From Dactylorhiza incarnata (lineage: Eukaryota > Streptophyta > Magnoliopsida > Asparagales > Orchidaceae), in NCBI GenBank assembly GCA_033032865.1, contig JAWHQI010000170.1:1795001-1859000 (forward strand): a DNA stretch of 64,000 nt, given 5' to 3'. The position numbers were made by a program, and so were the translations under genes. Below, one piece after another: positions 1-12,249 of this stretch (its first letter is position 1; each line of letters opens with the position of its first letter). The notes beneath the pieces are model-generated. The model searched no databases. It had not been told where the DNA came from and saw only the letters and a program-made list of their open reading frames with translations.

Positions 1-1011
1 CTCAATACAGGATAAAGCAATCACCGTGTGTTTGGTTTGGTCGTTTTCACAAAGCTATGGTATCTTTTGGTTACAAACAGAGTGATGTTATTGTTGACCA
101 CACACATACACTATTTGTAGAACACAAGGAAAGTAAAGTAACTATTTTTATTGTATACATTGATGATATAGTGATTAATGGTGATGATGCTAAAGAACAT
201 TAAACCTTGAAACAACAACTTGCCGGAGAGTTTGAGGTTAAGTACCTCAAAAATCTTGGGTATCGAAGTGGAAAGATCAAAACATGGGATTTTCACTTCC
301 CAGCGGAAGTATGTCATTGATCTCCTCGGACAAAGTGGAATGAGTGGTGTAGACCTGCCGATACACTTATCGAAGCGAATCATAGATTACGAAGGGAAGA
401 AGGGGAAGTTATCCAAGATATTACTAGATATCATAGATTAGTGAGACGTCTAATCTACATATCACATACCTGACCTGACATTGCATACACTATTGGAGTT
501 GTAAGTCAGTTTATGCACTCACCGTGAACCATACATCTCGATGTTCCTCAAAGGATCCCAAGATACTTGAGAAGCTCGCCGAGAAGCGACATACTGTGCA
601 CATTACGTACAGAGTTAAAGAACGATGTGTATACCGATGCAGATTAGGTTGGATTTGTTAATGACAAGCGTTCAACCTTAGGTTACTGCAATATGGTTGG
701 TGGAAACCTGGTCACGTGGGGAAGCAAGTAGCAACAAGTTGACGCCCAATCTAGTGCTGAAGATGAGTTTCGGGCTATGGCCCACGGGATTTGTAAAGGA
801 CTATGGCTCCGCTCATCGATGAGTGGCATAAGACAAAATGAGGAGGGGCCTCTTAGACTATTTTGTGACAATAAGGATGTTATTGGCATTGCTCACAATA
901 CTGCTCAACGCGATCAAACTATACATATTGAAGTTGACCGATACTTTATTAAGAAAAACATTAAAAAGGAATTATTTGTATTCCATTTGTTCCTTTCGAA
1001 GGAGAACTTAC
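1..1011 (+). pseudogene. Decayed copia reverse transcriptase/RNase H of element A
   Basis: Frame-shifted remnants include YIDDIVINGDD (the RT catalytic YVDD region, near 155), a RNase H stretch (DEFRAMAHGICKGLWL, near 760-810) and CDNKDVIGIAHN followed by IEVDRYFIKKNI (near 865-965). Many stops and frameshifts are present, so it is not translatable as a whole. Confidence 0.8.
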
Positions 1012-1172
1012 ATTAGAGAGGATGAATGATGTGTTTATGATTCAATAGAGGTCATACTCATACATATACTTGTGTAAGGGGAAAACCTAAAAACGGAAAA
1101 AGACCATACTACTCCGATCCAGGATTAATACAATAAAGACGACTTGGAAATAAATAAATATAAATTACAACT
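1012..1172 (-). repeat. 3' LTR of element B
   Basis: It matches 6213-6373 over 161 bp with roughly 14 differences. The ends are not the canonical TG/CA, but the boundaries are fixed by the flanking cttac repeat. Confidence 0.8.
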
Positions 1173-1179
1173 CTCCCCC

Positions 1180-4100
1180 TCAAGTCGGACGGAAGATATC
1201 GGTCATCCCAAGCTTTTGAATATCATCGGTAAACACAACACACTCTAAGCTTTTGGTAAACACATTGGCCAGTTGATCTTTGGAATGAACAAAAGGAGTG
1301 ATCACCGTCTTTTTATCCAAGTGATCTTTAATAAAGTGTCGATCAACCTCAACATGTTTTGTCCTGTCATGTTGGACTGGGTTATGAGCGATACTAATAG
1401 TTGTCTTATTGTCACAGAACAAGGAGAAAGGGGTTGTCTCAAAGAAACCCAGATCTTGTAACACAGTACGCAGCCATAGACTCTCATATAGGCCTTGATA
1501 CATATCATGATATTCTGCCTCTGCACTTGATCTAGCAACCGCATTTTGCTTCTTGATACGCGATGTCACAAGGTTTCCACCAACGAAGGAACAGTATGTT
1601 GTTGTGAACTTTCTGTCATCACGGCATCCAGCCCAATCAGCATCAGTACAAACTTCAATCTTCAAGTTGTTGTTTTTGTAGAATAGGAGACCACGACCAT
1701 GGGCTTTCGTCAAATATTGTAGCAAGCGATACGCAGCTTCTTGATATCTGGACCTGGGAGAATGCAGATATCTGCTAAGGATACCGACCGCAAACGTAAT
1801 GTCAGAGCGTGTGTGAGATAGATATATAAGTTTCTCAACCAATCTTTAATAATGTGATACATCAGTGTGATCACAATCACCATCTTCCTCAATACTGTGA
1901 TTTTCCTCCATAAGGGTGTTCGCAGGAACACAACTAAGCATACCAGTCTCCTTTAGGAGATCCAATATATACTTCAGTTGAGATATGAAGATACCATGCA
2001 CAGATCTAGCCACCTCGATACCCAGGAAGTGTCGTAATTTTCCCAAGTCTTTCACTTCAAATTCAGCAAATAGGAGGGTCTTAAGATTAGCAATCTCTTT
2101 TATGTCATTTCTGGTAATCATAATGTCATCCACATAGACAATGAGAACCACAACCCTCTGTTCATGTCTCCGGATAAACATGGTATGGTCAGATTGTGCT
2201 TACTTGTACCTAAATTTGAGCATAGCCGTGAGAAATCTCCCGAACCAGGCCCTAGGTGATTGCTTTTGGCCATATAAGGATTTCCTTAGGCGGCAGACAA
2301 GCCCTTCAGCTCCTTTCTTCACAAAACCAGGAGGGAACTTCATGTACACCTCTTCATCAAGCTCATCGTGAAGGAACACATTCTTCACGTCCAGTTAATG
2401 GAGGTCCCAGTCTAGGCAAGCAGCACACGATAACAATACCCAAATGGAGTCCATCTTTGCTACAGGAAGAAAGGCCTCCTGGTAATCAACTCCCTGAGTC
2501 TGAGTGTATCCTTGAGCGACCAGACGTACTTTGTACAGTTCCACTTTGTCATCTTGGTTATGCTTAACAGAGAAGACCCACCGGGAACCTATAGCTTTCT
2601 TTCCCGGAGGAAGAGAGCAAACATCACATGTGTGGTTTTTGTCCAAGGCAAACATCTCATCTTGCATAGCCTGTGTCTAAGCAGGTATCACCAAAGCTTC
2701 CTGTCATATCTTAGGAATAACGAATAGGGAAAGAGACGAAACAAAAGCCTGATGAATCGGGGTAAGATGATGGTAGCATCATCTGCTAAGGATACCGACC
2801 GCAAACGTAATGTCAGGGCGTGTGTGGGATAGATATATAAGTTTCTCAACCAATCTTTAATAATGTGATACATCAGTGTGAACACAATCACCATCTTCCT
2901 CAATACTGTGGTTTTCCTCCATAAAGGTGTTCGCAGGAACACAACTAAGCATACCAGTCTCCTTTATGAAATATCAGGTCTCCCTCAAGTACTCAAGTCT
3001 AAGCTAATTGTTTGAGGAAGAGCCCGAAAAAGAAATTCCTAACCTCCTGGAACCAAGGGCGCTGAAGTAAGACAGAAATGAATACCTAGAGCTTGATGTT
3101 TCTCAAGCGCTTGGTGCTTTTCTTGAGCAACGATAACAGAATGGCACACAAAAGTCTTTTGTATTCTTCGGCAAATTTCACCTCGATACCCAGGAAGTAT
3201 CGTAATTTTCCCAAGTCTTTCACTTCAAATTCAGCAAATAGGAGGGCCTTAAGATTAGCAATCTCCTTTATGTCATTTCTGGTAATCATAATGTCATCCA
3301 CGTAGACAATGAGAACCACAACCCTCTGTTCATGTCTCCGGATAAACATGGTATGGTCAAATTGTGCTTGCTTGTATCCAAATTTGAGCATAGCCGTGAG
3401 AAATCTCCCGAATCAGGCCCTAGGTGATTGTTTTTGGCCATATAAGGATTTCCTTAGGCGGCAGACAAGCCCTTCAGCTCCTTTCTTCACAAAACCAGGA
3501 GGGAACTTCATGTACACCTCTTCATCAATCTCACCGTGAAGGAACACATTCTTCACGTCCAGTTAATGGAGGTCCCAGTCTAGGCAAGCAGCACATGATA
3601 ACAATACCCAAATGAAGTCCATCTTTGCTACAGGAAGAAATGCCTCCTGGTAATCAACTCCCTGAGTCTGAGTGTATCCTTGAGCGACCAGACGTACTTT
3701 GTACCGTTCCACTTTGTCATCTTGGTTATGCTTAACAGAGAAGACCCACCGGGAACCTATAGCTTTCTTTCCTGGAGGAAGAGAGCAAAGATCCCATGTG
3801 TGGTTTTTGTTCAAGGCAAACATCTCATGCATAGCCTGTGTCTAAGCAGGTATCACCAAAGCTTCCTGTCACGTCTTAGGAATAACGACTAGGGAAAGAG
3901 ACAAAACAAAAGCCTGATGAAGCGGGGTAAGATGATGGTAAGCCACATGATTAGAAATAGGATGTTGCGTACAAGTAGTTTTACCTTTCTTCAGCAATGC
4001 AAGAGGGATATGCAGATCAACATCATCAGAATCTGAGTTTGAAGTTGGCACTGGTAGAGGTGGAACTCTAGTAGCCGGTGTACCTGAACGACGGTGGTAT

Positions 4101-5964
4101 ATGTGGGGAAAAAGAGAAATCATAGTAGAGAGGACCGGTACCGGGATAGGGGCTATGGGTACCGGAATGGAAAGTTGTAGGGGAATGGAAGGAATGGAAG
4201 GGAGAAGAGGAAGAGGAACATGAGTAACATTTGTATCACCACAACTCTCCCTCTGACGAAAAGAGTGAGTCGAAGGCAGAAAATAGGATTCCCCCTCCAG
4301 GAAGGTGACATCCATGGTACAGAACATACGCCGGGAAGGGGGGTGATAACTACGATACCCTTTGGTCGTAGAAGAATGGACAAGGAAGACACAACGTTGA
4401 GCCTGAGGGTCAAGTTTGTCGCGATAGGGTTGGTGAACATGCACAAAACAGACACACCCAAAGACACGGGGTGCCAAATAGGAAGTATGAACCACGCCGA
4501 TGGTGGAGAGACGAGCTAGAGTAGTAAAGGAAAGAACACGAGAAGGAAGACAGTTGATAAGGTGAGCAGCAGTAAGTACCACATTACCCCAATAGGATTT
4601 AGGAAGATGCATAGTGGCTAGGAGACAGCGAGCAACCTCAAGGAGATGCCGATTTTTACGTTCGGCCCTCTGTTTTGAGTAGAGGTGTGAACACACATTT
4701 TCTGGTGGATGATACCGTGAGTGGTGAGGTAAGAACCAAAGGCACCACGATCGTCGTACTCTCCCCCAAAATCACTTCGAAGAAGACGAATAGAGGCATT
4801 AAATTGGGTTTACATCATTTTATGAAACGCTTGAAAGCAAGAAAAAACTTCATTTTTCTTTTTCAACATATAAACTCATGTAGTGCAAGAGAAGCAATCA
4901 ATAAAAGTGACAAACCATCGAAAACCAAATAAGATAAAATGGGGGACGGCCCCCAAACATCAGAATGTATAACAGCAAAAGGGATGCTACTATGGGAAGA
5001 AAGATGCGAAGAAGTATGTCGCACATGTTTAGACATATCATATACCTCACAAGCAAAGTTTTGAAGAAAAGGTAAAAAAGCAGGAAATAATTTTTGCAGA
5101 TAAACGGAGGACGGATGTCCTAGACGCAGATGTCAGGGGCGAACATCATCAGCAATAACATTGGAACTGGAAAGAGCCTGAGAGGGAAGCTGGGTGTCCA
5201 GGTAGTACAAGCCGACACGGTTCCTACCACTGTCAATGGTCCGCTTCATACCCAGTTCCTGAAAGACACAAGAGTCAGGAAAAAAGTTACCGAGCAGTTA
5301 AGAGATTTAGTAATATTGCTGATGAAGAGCAAATTGCATGGAAAGGAGGGAACATGAAGAACAGAGGGAAGATAAATGGACGGAGAACATAAGATGTTCT
5401 CTTTGCCAGCAATGGAGGATAAAGAGTCTTTAGCAAAAATAACTTTGTCCTTACCAGACAAAGGAGTACAAGAGAAAACCTGAGGAAGACCCAGTCATGT
5501 GGTGTGTAGCACCGGAGTCGGGCACTCATTCAGAAGGTGAGGCGGTGACTGCATGAACAATGGGCATAACAATGGCGGCAAGGGAAGTAGAGCCTCCAAT
5601 GACAGGATCAGATTGAGAATGAAGCAGGCGACGAAAGGCATCCAATTCCAGAGCTGAAAGAGAGGCTGAAGAGGAACACTGAGACTCATCATAGACATCT
5701 GTAGTGTAAGCAGCATCATGAGAACGGTAGTCACTGTCTATAGCCCCCGCGGCCAGGTCCACGACCACGTCCAGAAGGTGCCAGACGCGAATGAAGTTTG
5801 AAACATACCTCCCGAGAGTGTCCCCTTCGACCACAATAATCACAAGTTGGTACAGAAGATCCAGGAGTGGGAATAAAACCACGACCAACACTAGTCAAGG
5901 CGGAGCGATCAGGGGGAGCCATAACACTGAGAGACTTGCGGCGGTCTTCATCACCCAGAACCAT
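1180..5964 (-). pseudogene. Broken gag-pol of copia element B
   Basis: In coding order: a gag C-terminus with zinc knuckle C-X2-C-X4-H-X4-C (CDYCGRRGHSREVC, about 5814-5855); protease-integrase linker (5246-5461); integrase with [12 protein letters not shown] and the C-terminal region (3869-4696); reverse transcriptase start (3563-3832) and the YVDD-containing part (3086-3391); a second, duplicated RT set (2395-2667, 2200-2388, 1846-2181); RNase H with CTDADWAGC, CDNKTTISIAHN and [10 protein letters not shown] (1180-1842). Stops and frameshifts throughout make it non-functional. Confidence 0.85.
1773..3900 (-). repeat. Direct duplication inside the RT region of element B
   Basis: 1773-1955 recurs at 2785-2967 (offset 1012), and about 2012-2730 recurs at 3180-3900 (offset 1168). 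The copies are nearly identical. Between the two matched blocks, 56 bp in the left copy are replaced in the right copy by about 212 bp of unrelated sequence (2968-3179). Confidence 0.85.
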
Positions 5965-6212
5965 ACCGAATGCTTCCCGAAGAGAGGGAAGAGGAGAGCG
6001 GTGGAGAACTGGAGAACGGTGGCGGCAGCCTCCTCAGCAACCGACGGAGGCGGTGGTTCCGCCAGTCGACCGCATCAGTGGGTCGAGCACGAACAGCCAC
6101 TCAAACCGGCGGTTGGGAAGACGATCGCGAGACGCGACGGCAGAAGGGAAGCAGTGAGACGATTGCGACACCGGCGCACGCGATTAGGTTTTGTTTCTCG
6201 CCTCTGATACCA

Positions 6213-6373
6213 AGTAGAGAAGAAGAATGATGTGCTTATGATTCAATAGAGGCCTTACTCATACATATACTTGAGTAAGGGGAAAACCTAAAAACGGAAA
6301 AAGACTGTACTACCCTGATCCTGGATTAATACAATAAAGACGACTTGAAAATAACTAAATATAAATTACAACT
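6213..6373 (-). repeat. 5' LTR of element B
   Basis: It pairs with 1012-1172. The minus-strand primer site TTGGTATCAGAGG directly abuts its inner edge, which fixes the orientation. Confidence 0.8.
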
Positions 6374-6593
6374 CTTACTGATGTTCTCACTAAGGATCTG
6401 AGTGTAAGTATTTTTTGTGAAAATTAATGGCAAGTTGGGCAAGAACAATATCATTAGCTCAACTTAAGGAGGAAAGTTAGAATGTTACGCATTACGTTTT
6501 TTCCTATTTCCCTTTCTACCCATATATGTATCTCTCTTATATACGGGAGAGGTCTCTCTTCTTTGTCGAATATGATTTCAGTTTCTCCTAACA
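6374..6593 (+). mobile_element. C-terminal coding end and 3' LTR of element A
   Basis: Coding resumes immediately after the right copy of the B target duplication with TDVLTKDLSV, the usual copia C-terminal motif. It is followed by a purine-rich AAGGAGGAAAG tract and an LTR with a TATATAC core. The LTR limits (about 6475-6593) come from comparison with the E LTR and are approximate. Confidence 0.65.
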
Positions 6594-7158
6594 AAGTTCA
6601 TGGTCTCATATAAGACAATCAAAAGCATTTGGGTCGTCTGATCTTTACATGAGAGAGAGGAAGAAGAGAGAGGGTGGGAGAAGAAAAGTTTTTTCAAGAT
6701 CTCTTAAATTTACTCAAATTCCTAAGGAAGAGAGGGGGAACCGGGTGAAAGAGGGTGTTTTTTTGTAACCTTTTTTATTCTTCATTTTTTACCTCTAAAA
6801 GAATGTTGTGAAATATATTTTCTTCCTTTTCAAATTAACCGCACAGGCAAAGCCTAGTAGCGCGCACGGGCAGAGACTGTGTGCGGCTACTTTGGGTGTA
6901 CGGGGGGAGCCTGTGCCCACCTAAAGCTTCTACGAACGAGCGGAGCCTGTTCGCAACCAAGAGCAGTTGTGCATGGGCGCAGCCCCCGTACACGACTGCC
7001 AAATAAATAAAAATTTATCTTGCCATGCTTCTCTCTCCTCTTAGATTGTGGGTCTGATTTTGCCCTTCCACTAAATGGATTTTTATTTCGGGAGAGGAGG
7101 GGAGAGTGAAGGGGCTAATATATTGAAATTAGAATTTCAGAGATCTAAATTAAGTTAT
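6594..7158. other. Intron 10 sequence between elements A and C with a GC-rich repeat
   Basis: There is no coding signal. The stretch is AT-rich with GA-rich patches, apart from a GC-rich module at 6841-7003 that is homologous, in reverse complement, to 44930-45130. Confidence 0.6.
6841..7003 (-). repeat. GC-rich module, copy 1
   Basis: Read on the minus strand it contains repeated GGCTNNGCC-type cores (GGCTGCGCCC, GGCTCCGC, TCTCTGCCCGTGCG, GGCTTTGCC). It shares ACTGCTCTTGG and CCAAAGTAG with copy 2 at 44930-45130. Its nature is unknown. Confidence 0.6.
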
Positions 7159-7341
7159 TGTAGATAAGAGCAGAACCTTATATATTCTCTTCTATATATC
7201 AAATACAATGTATGAATACAAATATATAAGAGGGAGAAAGAGAGAGGAGTTCCTTATACACAATGTGGGACTAAAGAAAAGAGAGAGAAACAAGAAAATA
7301 ATTGGGCTCCAATATGGGTCATTACATGGACTTTTCTAACA
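7159..7341 (-). repeat. 3' LTR of element C
   Basis: 183 bp, paired with 12062-12244. It is flanked outside by gttat. Confidence 0.92.
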
Positions 7342-8885
7342 CTCCCTCGCAAGCTGGAGCGTACAAGTCGTAGGCACCCAGCTTGGACAAAAATTGATAA
7401 AATAGGGTACTTGGTAGGGCCTTGGTGAGAATATCAGCAACTTGGTCAGTACCCGAAACATGCTTTAATTCTAACTTCTTCATTTGAACTTTCTCCCGGA
7501 TGAAGTGACAGTCCACTTCAATGTGTTTCGTTCTTTCGTGGAAGACCGGGTTCTTAGCTGTGTATAGCGGATTGACTGTCACATAGTAAGGCGGCTAGTG
7601 AGGGAAGTTTTACTCCTAGATCAGCGAGGAGACTTTCAAGCCATGTGAGTTCAGAGACAACTGATGTCATCGAACGGTATTCCGCTTCAGCTGAAGATCG
7701 AGTAACCACAGCTTGTTTCTTACTACGCCAGGTAACAAGGTGACCTCCAAAGTAGGTACAAAATCCACTAGTAGACCGTCGATCATCCAGGGAACCAGCA
7801 TAATCTGCATCAGAATAGGCAACCAAAGTTGGAGTAAAAGATGAGGTTTTGTGTACCAGCTCTTGACCAGGGGCTGTTTTTAGATATCTTAGGATGCGTT
7901 TGACGGCCTGAAGATGAGACATTCGAGGGGAATGCATAAACCGGCCGACAACCCCAACAGCAAAGGATATATATGGTCTCGTGACCGTTAGGTAAATCTG
8001 TTTTCCAACAAGTCGTCGATAATATTCTGGATTCGGAAGAGGAAGATCATCATCAGAGGCATGTGCACACAGCTTGTGATTGACATCCATAGGAGTGTTA
8101 ATCGGTTTGCATCCAAAATAGCCAGCATCCTGCAGAAGATCGAGACAGTACTTCCGTTGAGAGAGGACAAGTCCATCAGGACGTCTCGCGATCTCAAGAC
8201 CAAGGAAGTATCGAAGGTTCCCCAGATCTTTTGTTTGAAAGACGGAGGTAAGGTGTTGTTTGACCGCTTGTATTCCCTTTGAATCATTTCCAGTGATTAG
8301 GATGTCATCAACATATACTAACAGAAGAACCGTTCCTGTTGTTCGATGTCGGGTGAACAGAGAGAAGTCTGTCGAGCTCCGAGTAAAGCCAACTTCCTGA
8401 ATATCCTTACTGAACCTGTCAAACCATGCTCGAGGGGATTGTTTGAGACCGTAGATTGACTTCTTAAGGTGACAAACTCGGGACTCCTCCGTGGTCTCAA
8501 ACCCGGGAGGTTGTTGCATGTAGACTGTTTCTTGTAGGTCACCGTTTAAAAAGGCATTCTTGATATCCAGTTGATGTAAGGGTCATTGGCGATGCACAAC
8601 CACGGAGAGGAGGACACGAACTGTGTTGAGTTTGGCTACTGGAGAGAAAGTTTCCTCATAATCGAGACCTTGTTGTTGGTAATGCCACGAGCCACCAGTC
8701 GGGCTTTCAGACGATCAATTGTCCCATCAGGAGCATGCTTGATGACAAATACTCATTTACACCCAACAAGAGTCTGGCCTGGAGGGAGAGGAACCAGGTC
8801 CCATGTCTGGTTAGCCCAAAGAGCTGTCATTTCTTCGTCCATGGCTGCCTGTCATCCTGGATGTTGGAGAGCCTCCTGCACATAG
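7322..8885 (-). pseudogene. Reverse transcriptase and RNase H region of element C
   Basis: 8519-7554 encodes the RT palm with YVDDILITGND and the RNase H start ([28 protein letters not shown]). The frame then shifts, and 7582-7322 encodes the C-terminus ([22 protein letters not shown]). The N-terminal RT portion at 8520-8885 is recognisable but interrupted. Confidence 0.87.
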
Positions 8886-9231
8886 TTAAGTACAGAAATA
8901 GAGGATAATGAAGTAGCAAAGTGATGAAGCGGTGGGGACAGGCGATGTAAGGCATAGTTCGTCATGGGATGAGCGGTGGACGCTGGTGTCGGATCAGCAG
9001 GGCGCAGATTGTCAGAGGTCGATGTCGACTGTATTGGGGCAACGGAGTGAGGAGTGCGACGGGTGTAGAAACAGATAAGAGGTGGCTTGTGGAGTCAGGA
9101 AGGAGTAGTGGTAGAGGAGTGGTAACGGGAATGACAGGTCATGGGAAGGATGGTGGTGGAAGAGGTGGGGTTGGTGCGGAGAAGAAAGGTTGATCCTCCT
9201 GAAAGGTAACATCTACAGAAACGATCACTTT

Positions 9232-10466
9232 TCAGGTAGCGGGAGAGTAGCAGACGTAGCATTTCTGAGTACGTGAATACCCGACAAATATGTGTTTGGC
9301 TGCTTGGGGATCCAACTTGTTCGTGGAAGGACCAAGTAGGTGGACGTAGCAGGTACAACCAAATATGCGGGGTGTGAGAGAGAATGTCGGAGTGGAGGGA
9401 AAAAGGAGGCTAAACGGAGTAGCATTTTGGAGGACGGAGGAAGGGAGACAGTTAATGAGATAACATGTCGTGGACAGCGCAAAGTTCCAATAGGCTTTGG
9501 GTACCTGCATGTGGTTCATGAGAGACCGAGCAACATCGAGCAGATGTCTATTTTTCCGTTCAGCAACGCCGCTTTGTTGGAGGGTATAGGCACACGGTAT
9601 CTGGTGAATGATCCCAAATTCAGAGCATAGATTAGCAAATTCATGACTAGTATATACGCGAGCATTATCTGTCCGAAGAGTTTTTATGTTTTCGGAAAAA
9701 TGCGTGCGAATCTCAAGAACGAAAGCCCGAAATACACGGGGAAGCTCAGAGCGATCAGGAAGAAAATCAACCAAGTTGTGCGAGAATAATCATCAATAAA
9801 GGTGATGAAATAGCGATAACTAGAGATATTAGTAATTTTGTACGGGCCCCAAACATCGGAATGTACTAAAACAAAAGGAGCAGAGCTCCGAGTACAATAA
9901 GGAGGAAAAGAGGAACGATGTTGTTTTCCCAAAATACATGATTCACACTTAAAAGCAAAAGGAGAGATATCTGGAAGAGCCTTCTGAAGGACTGGAAGAG
10001 GGGCATGCCCAAGACGCCGATGACAATCAACGGAGGAGACTGAGGAGAGGATGGTAGGAGAAACATCAAGAAGGTAGAGCCCGTTTTGCAGGCGTCCCTT
10101 ACCAATGATACTCTGCGTCCGTCGATCCTGCAACAGAAAAGAAGAGGTGAATGTTATTAAGCAATCCAAATCGGTAGTGAGGCGACTAACAGAAAGTAAA
10201 TTAAACTGGGAGCCCTGAACATGAAGAGCCGAGCGGAGAGAGATAGAAGAATCGAGAGTGATATTAGCAGAGCAGAAGACAGGGACGGTGTCGTCATTGA
10301 CTACTGTGATACACTTAGGATGAGGAGCATCCAAGTATTGTTGTGGTCTCAGCGAGGTGATAAGGTGGGTAGCACCTGAATCCATTATCCAGCGTGGACT
10401 AGTGGAGAGACAAGCGATACCTTCATTGGAGATGGAGGCGACGGAGGCAGGTGGGTGGCGGAGCAT
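9232..10466 (-). pseudogene. Protease and integrase region of element C
   Basis: The protease signature DSGAT lies at about 10368-10382. The integrase zinc-binding region ([10 protein letters not shown] ... CESCILGKQ) follows, then the catalytic-core D in VHSDVWGP (near 9,860), LRTDNARVY (near 9,670) and E in GVAERKNRH (near 9,565). The frame changes near 9,775-9,684, so the polyprotein is broken. Confidence 0.85.
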
Positions 10467-10501
10467 CCCGTGAAGTTGCTGGTGCTGGATGCGAACCGCT
10501 T

Positions 10502-11340
10502 CTAGTCAACACGAGTGGCAGAGGGATTGTCAGCGGCAATATAAGCAGTCGGATGAGGAGGACGACCATGTTTGCGGTAGCAGGTCGCCTCAAGATGTCC
10601 ATCATTTCCGCAGAATGAACACTTAGGATGTGGCCGGCCTCCGCGACCCCCGCCCCGAGAGCCTGAACGTCCTCCACGAGTAGCGGGAGGGAGAGGTAGT
10701 AATGGTGTAGACGAGTGCTGGAGAAGGACCGGTGAGGGAGATCCAATAGTATCAGGAGGCAGTGAAACTTTGAGCAGCATGGAGCATACATCAGATAATG
10801 ATGGGGTAGTAGAAGACGAAAGGATTTGCGCCCGAATACTCTGAAGGTGAAGCGGGACACGAGCCATCATCATGGCAATACAAACAACCTCTTTTTGAGC
10901 ACGCTGAGCAGCTAGATCCGTAGTAGAGGGTTGATGTTGGATCCAGGCTTCAGCAAGAGTCTTAGCCCGAGCAACAAATGAGGTTAAGTCGGCTGCCCCG
11001 CCAGTGTCAAGAGTTTGAAGTTCGGTAACGATGTCATACAAGTGCTGAAGATTGTCCTTGCCAGAGTACAAGGAGTGGAGCTCCTCCCACATTGCATTGG
11101 TCGTTTCGTCATGGTCATGTGGTAAGGTTCGTCATCAAGTGAGTTGAGAAGCCACGTCTGAACACGATCATCGTTACGCAGTCAGTCATCAGTAGGATCA
11201 GAAGGAGGCTCCTTAGTGAGATGAGACAGAAGTCCTTTGGACTGAAGAACCCGTCTGACAGAGTGCACCCATTCGACAAAGTTTTTCTTCCCAGTCAGGG
11301 AGATGGTGGTGATTCTTAGCTCGTCGCGCAGTTCAGGAAC
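10502..11340 (-). pseudogene. gag region of element C
   Basis: An open stretch at 11092-10502 matches the copia gag (UBN2-like) of element [16 protein letters not shown] near the start, and the zinc knuckle CSFCGNDGHLEATC at 10580-10621. The N-terminal part (about 11340-11093) is readable by homology to G but is interrupted by stops. Confidence 0.82.
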
Positions 11341-12061
11341 CCAATTGGATTCAGCCCATCGGGATGCTCTGAAGGATCACTGGAGGAACCCATTTGGATT
11401 CAGCGGCTGGAGCAGAGAGGTCGGCAAGAAGAGAGACTGCTGGGCAGCAGGGAGACCGCTAGAAGACCACGACAAGGCCGCTGGGAGGCCGCTGGTAGCT
11501 AGTAGCTGGGAGAGGAAGTCGCTGGGAGGCCGTAAGGAGGCCGCTGGGAGACCGTAGGGAGGCCGCAGGGAGAACACGGCAAGGCCGCTGGTAGCGGTGC
11601 GGTTAGAGGGAGATCGCGTGAGCAGCTCGGCCCGAGCAACGCGAGAGCAGAGGGAGACAGCGGAGCGATCAGGAGACAGCGCGAGATCGCGCGAGCAGCT
11701 CGGCGCGAGTAGAGGAAGACAGCGGCGAGAAGGAGAGGGAGAGGTCGCGAGCAACGCAAAAGGGAGAAGGCGCGAGTAACACGAGCAGTGCAGAGGGAGA
11801 CAGCGGCAGAATGAGCGAGCAGCGAGAACGAGACCGCACGGGAGCGGAGCGATCAGGAGGAGCGGGGCCCACTTGTCAGAAGGGAGGAGGTTATAAGAGA
11901 GCCGATAAGAAGAAGAAGCAGGACGGAGAGAAGAGCAGTAGAGCCCGCAGGGGAGCTGCGGTCAAAGAAATTGGAGACCGCGGAGACGAGGAGCTTGCAG
12001 AGAGCAGAGAGCAGGCGGTTTCGAAGGGTTAATCGCAGGTTCAAACCTAGCTATGATACCA

Positions 12062-12244
12062 TGTAGATAAGAGCAGAACCTTGTATATTCTCTTCTATAT
12101 ATCAAATACAATATATGAATACAAATATATAGGAGGGAGAAAGAGAGAGGAGTTCCTTATACACAATGTGGGACAAAAGAAATGAGAGAGAAACAAGAAA
12201 ATAAATGGGCTCCAATATGGGTCTTTACATGGACTTTTCTAACA
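12062..12244 (-). repeat. 5' LTR of element C
   Basis: 183 bp, paired with 7159-7341. The primer site directly follows on the minus strand. Confidence 0.92.
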
Positions 12245-12249
12245 GTTAT

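Larger units (their letters stand above)
1012..6373 (-). mobile_element. Copia element B, nested in A, with rearranged pol
   Basis: The element is bounded by 161-bp LTRs (1012-1172 and 6213-6373) and by the direct repeat cttac at 1007-1011 and 6374-6378. Next to the right LTR is the primer site TGGTATCAGAGG (minus strand), matching initiator-Met tRNA. Next to the left LTR is the polypurine tract, seen as TCCCCCTCAAGT on the plus strand. Most gag is missing: only about 200 bp separate the zinc-knuckle region from the 5' LTR. The pol region carries an internal duplication. LTR divergence by eye is roughly 9%. Confidence 0.88.
1..6593 (+). mobile_element. Copia element A, 3' remnant, split by element B and cut by the window edge
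   Basis: Positions 1-1011 and 6374-6593 are one element interrupted by B. The left part encodes decayed reverse transcriptase and RNase H. The right part continues the C-terminal sequence (TDVLTKDLSV) into a 3' LTR at about 6475-6593. It resembles element E in protein and in LTR architecture (GTTAGAA start, CTCCTAACA end) but is far more decayed. The 5' half lies beyond the left edge. Confidence 0.75.
7159..12244 (-). mobile_element. Copia element C, complete but decayed
   Basis: It has 183-bp LTRs (7159-7341, 12062-12244) beginning TGTTAGAAAAG and ending CTTATCTACA in element orientation, and a 5-bp target duplication gttat at 7154-7158 and 12245-12249. The primer site TGGTATCATAGC lies inside the right LTR, and a polypurine tract is seen as CTCCCTCGCAAG beside the left LTR. 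I count 7 LTR differences in 183 bp. The encoded proteins are close to those of element G, and the two share an LTR start, so they belong to one family. Element C is in sense orientation with PANK2. Confidence 0.93.
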
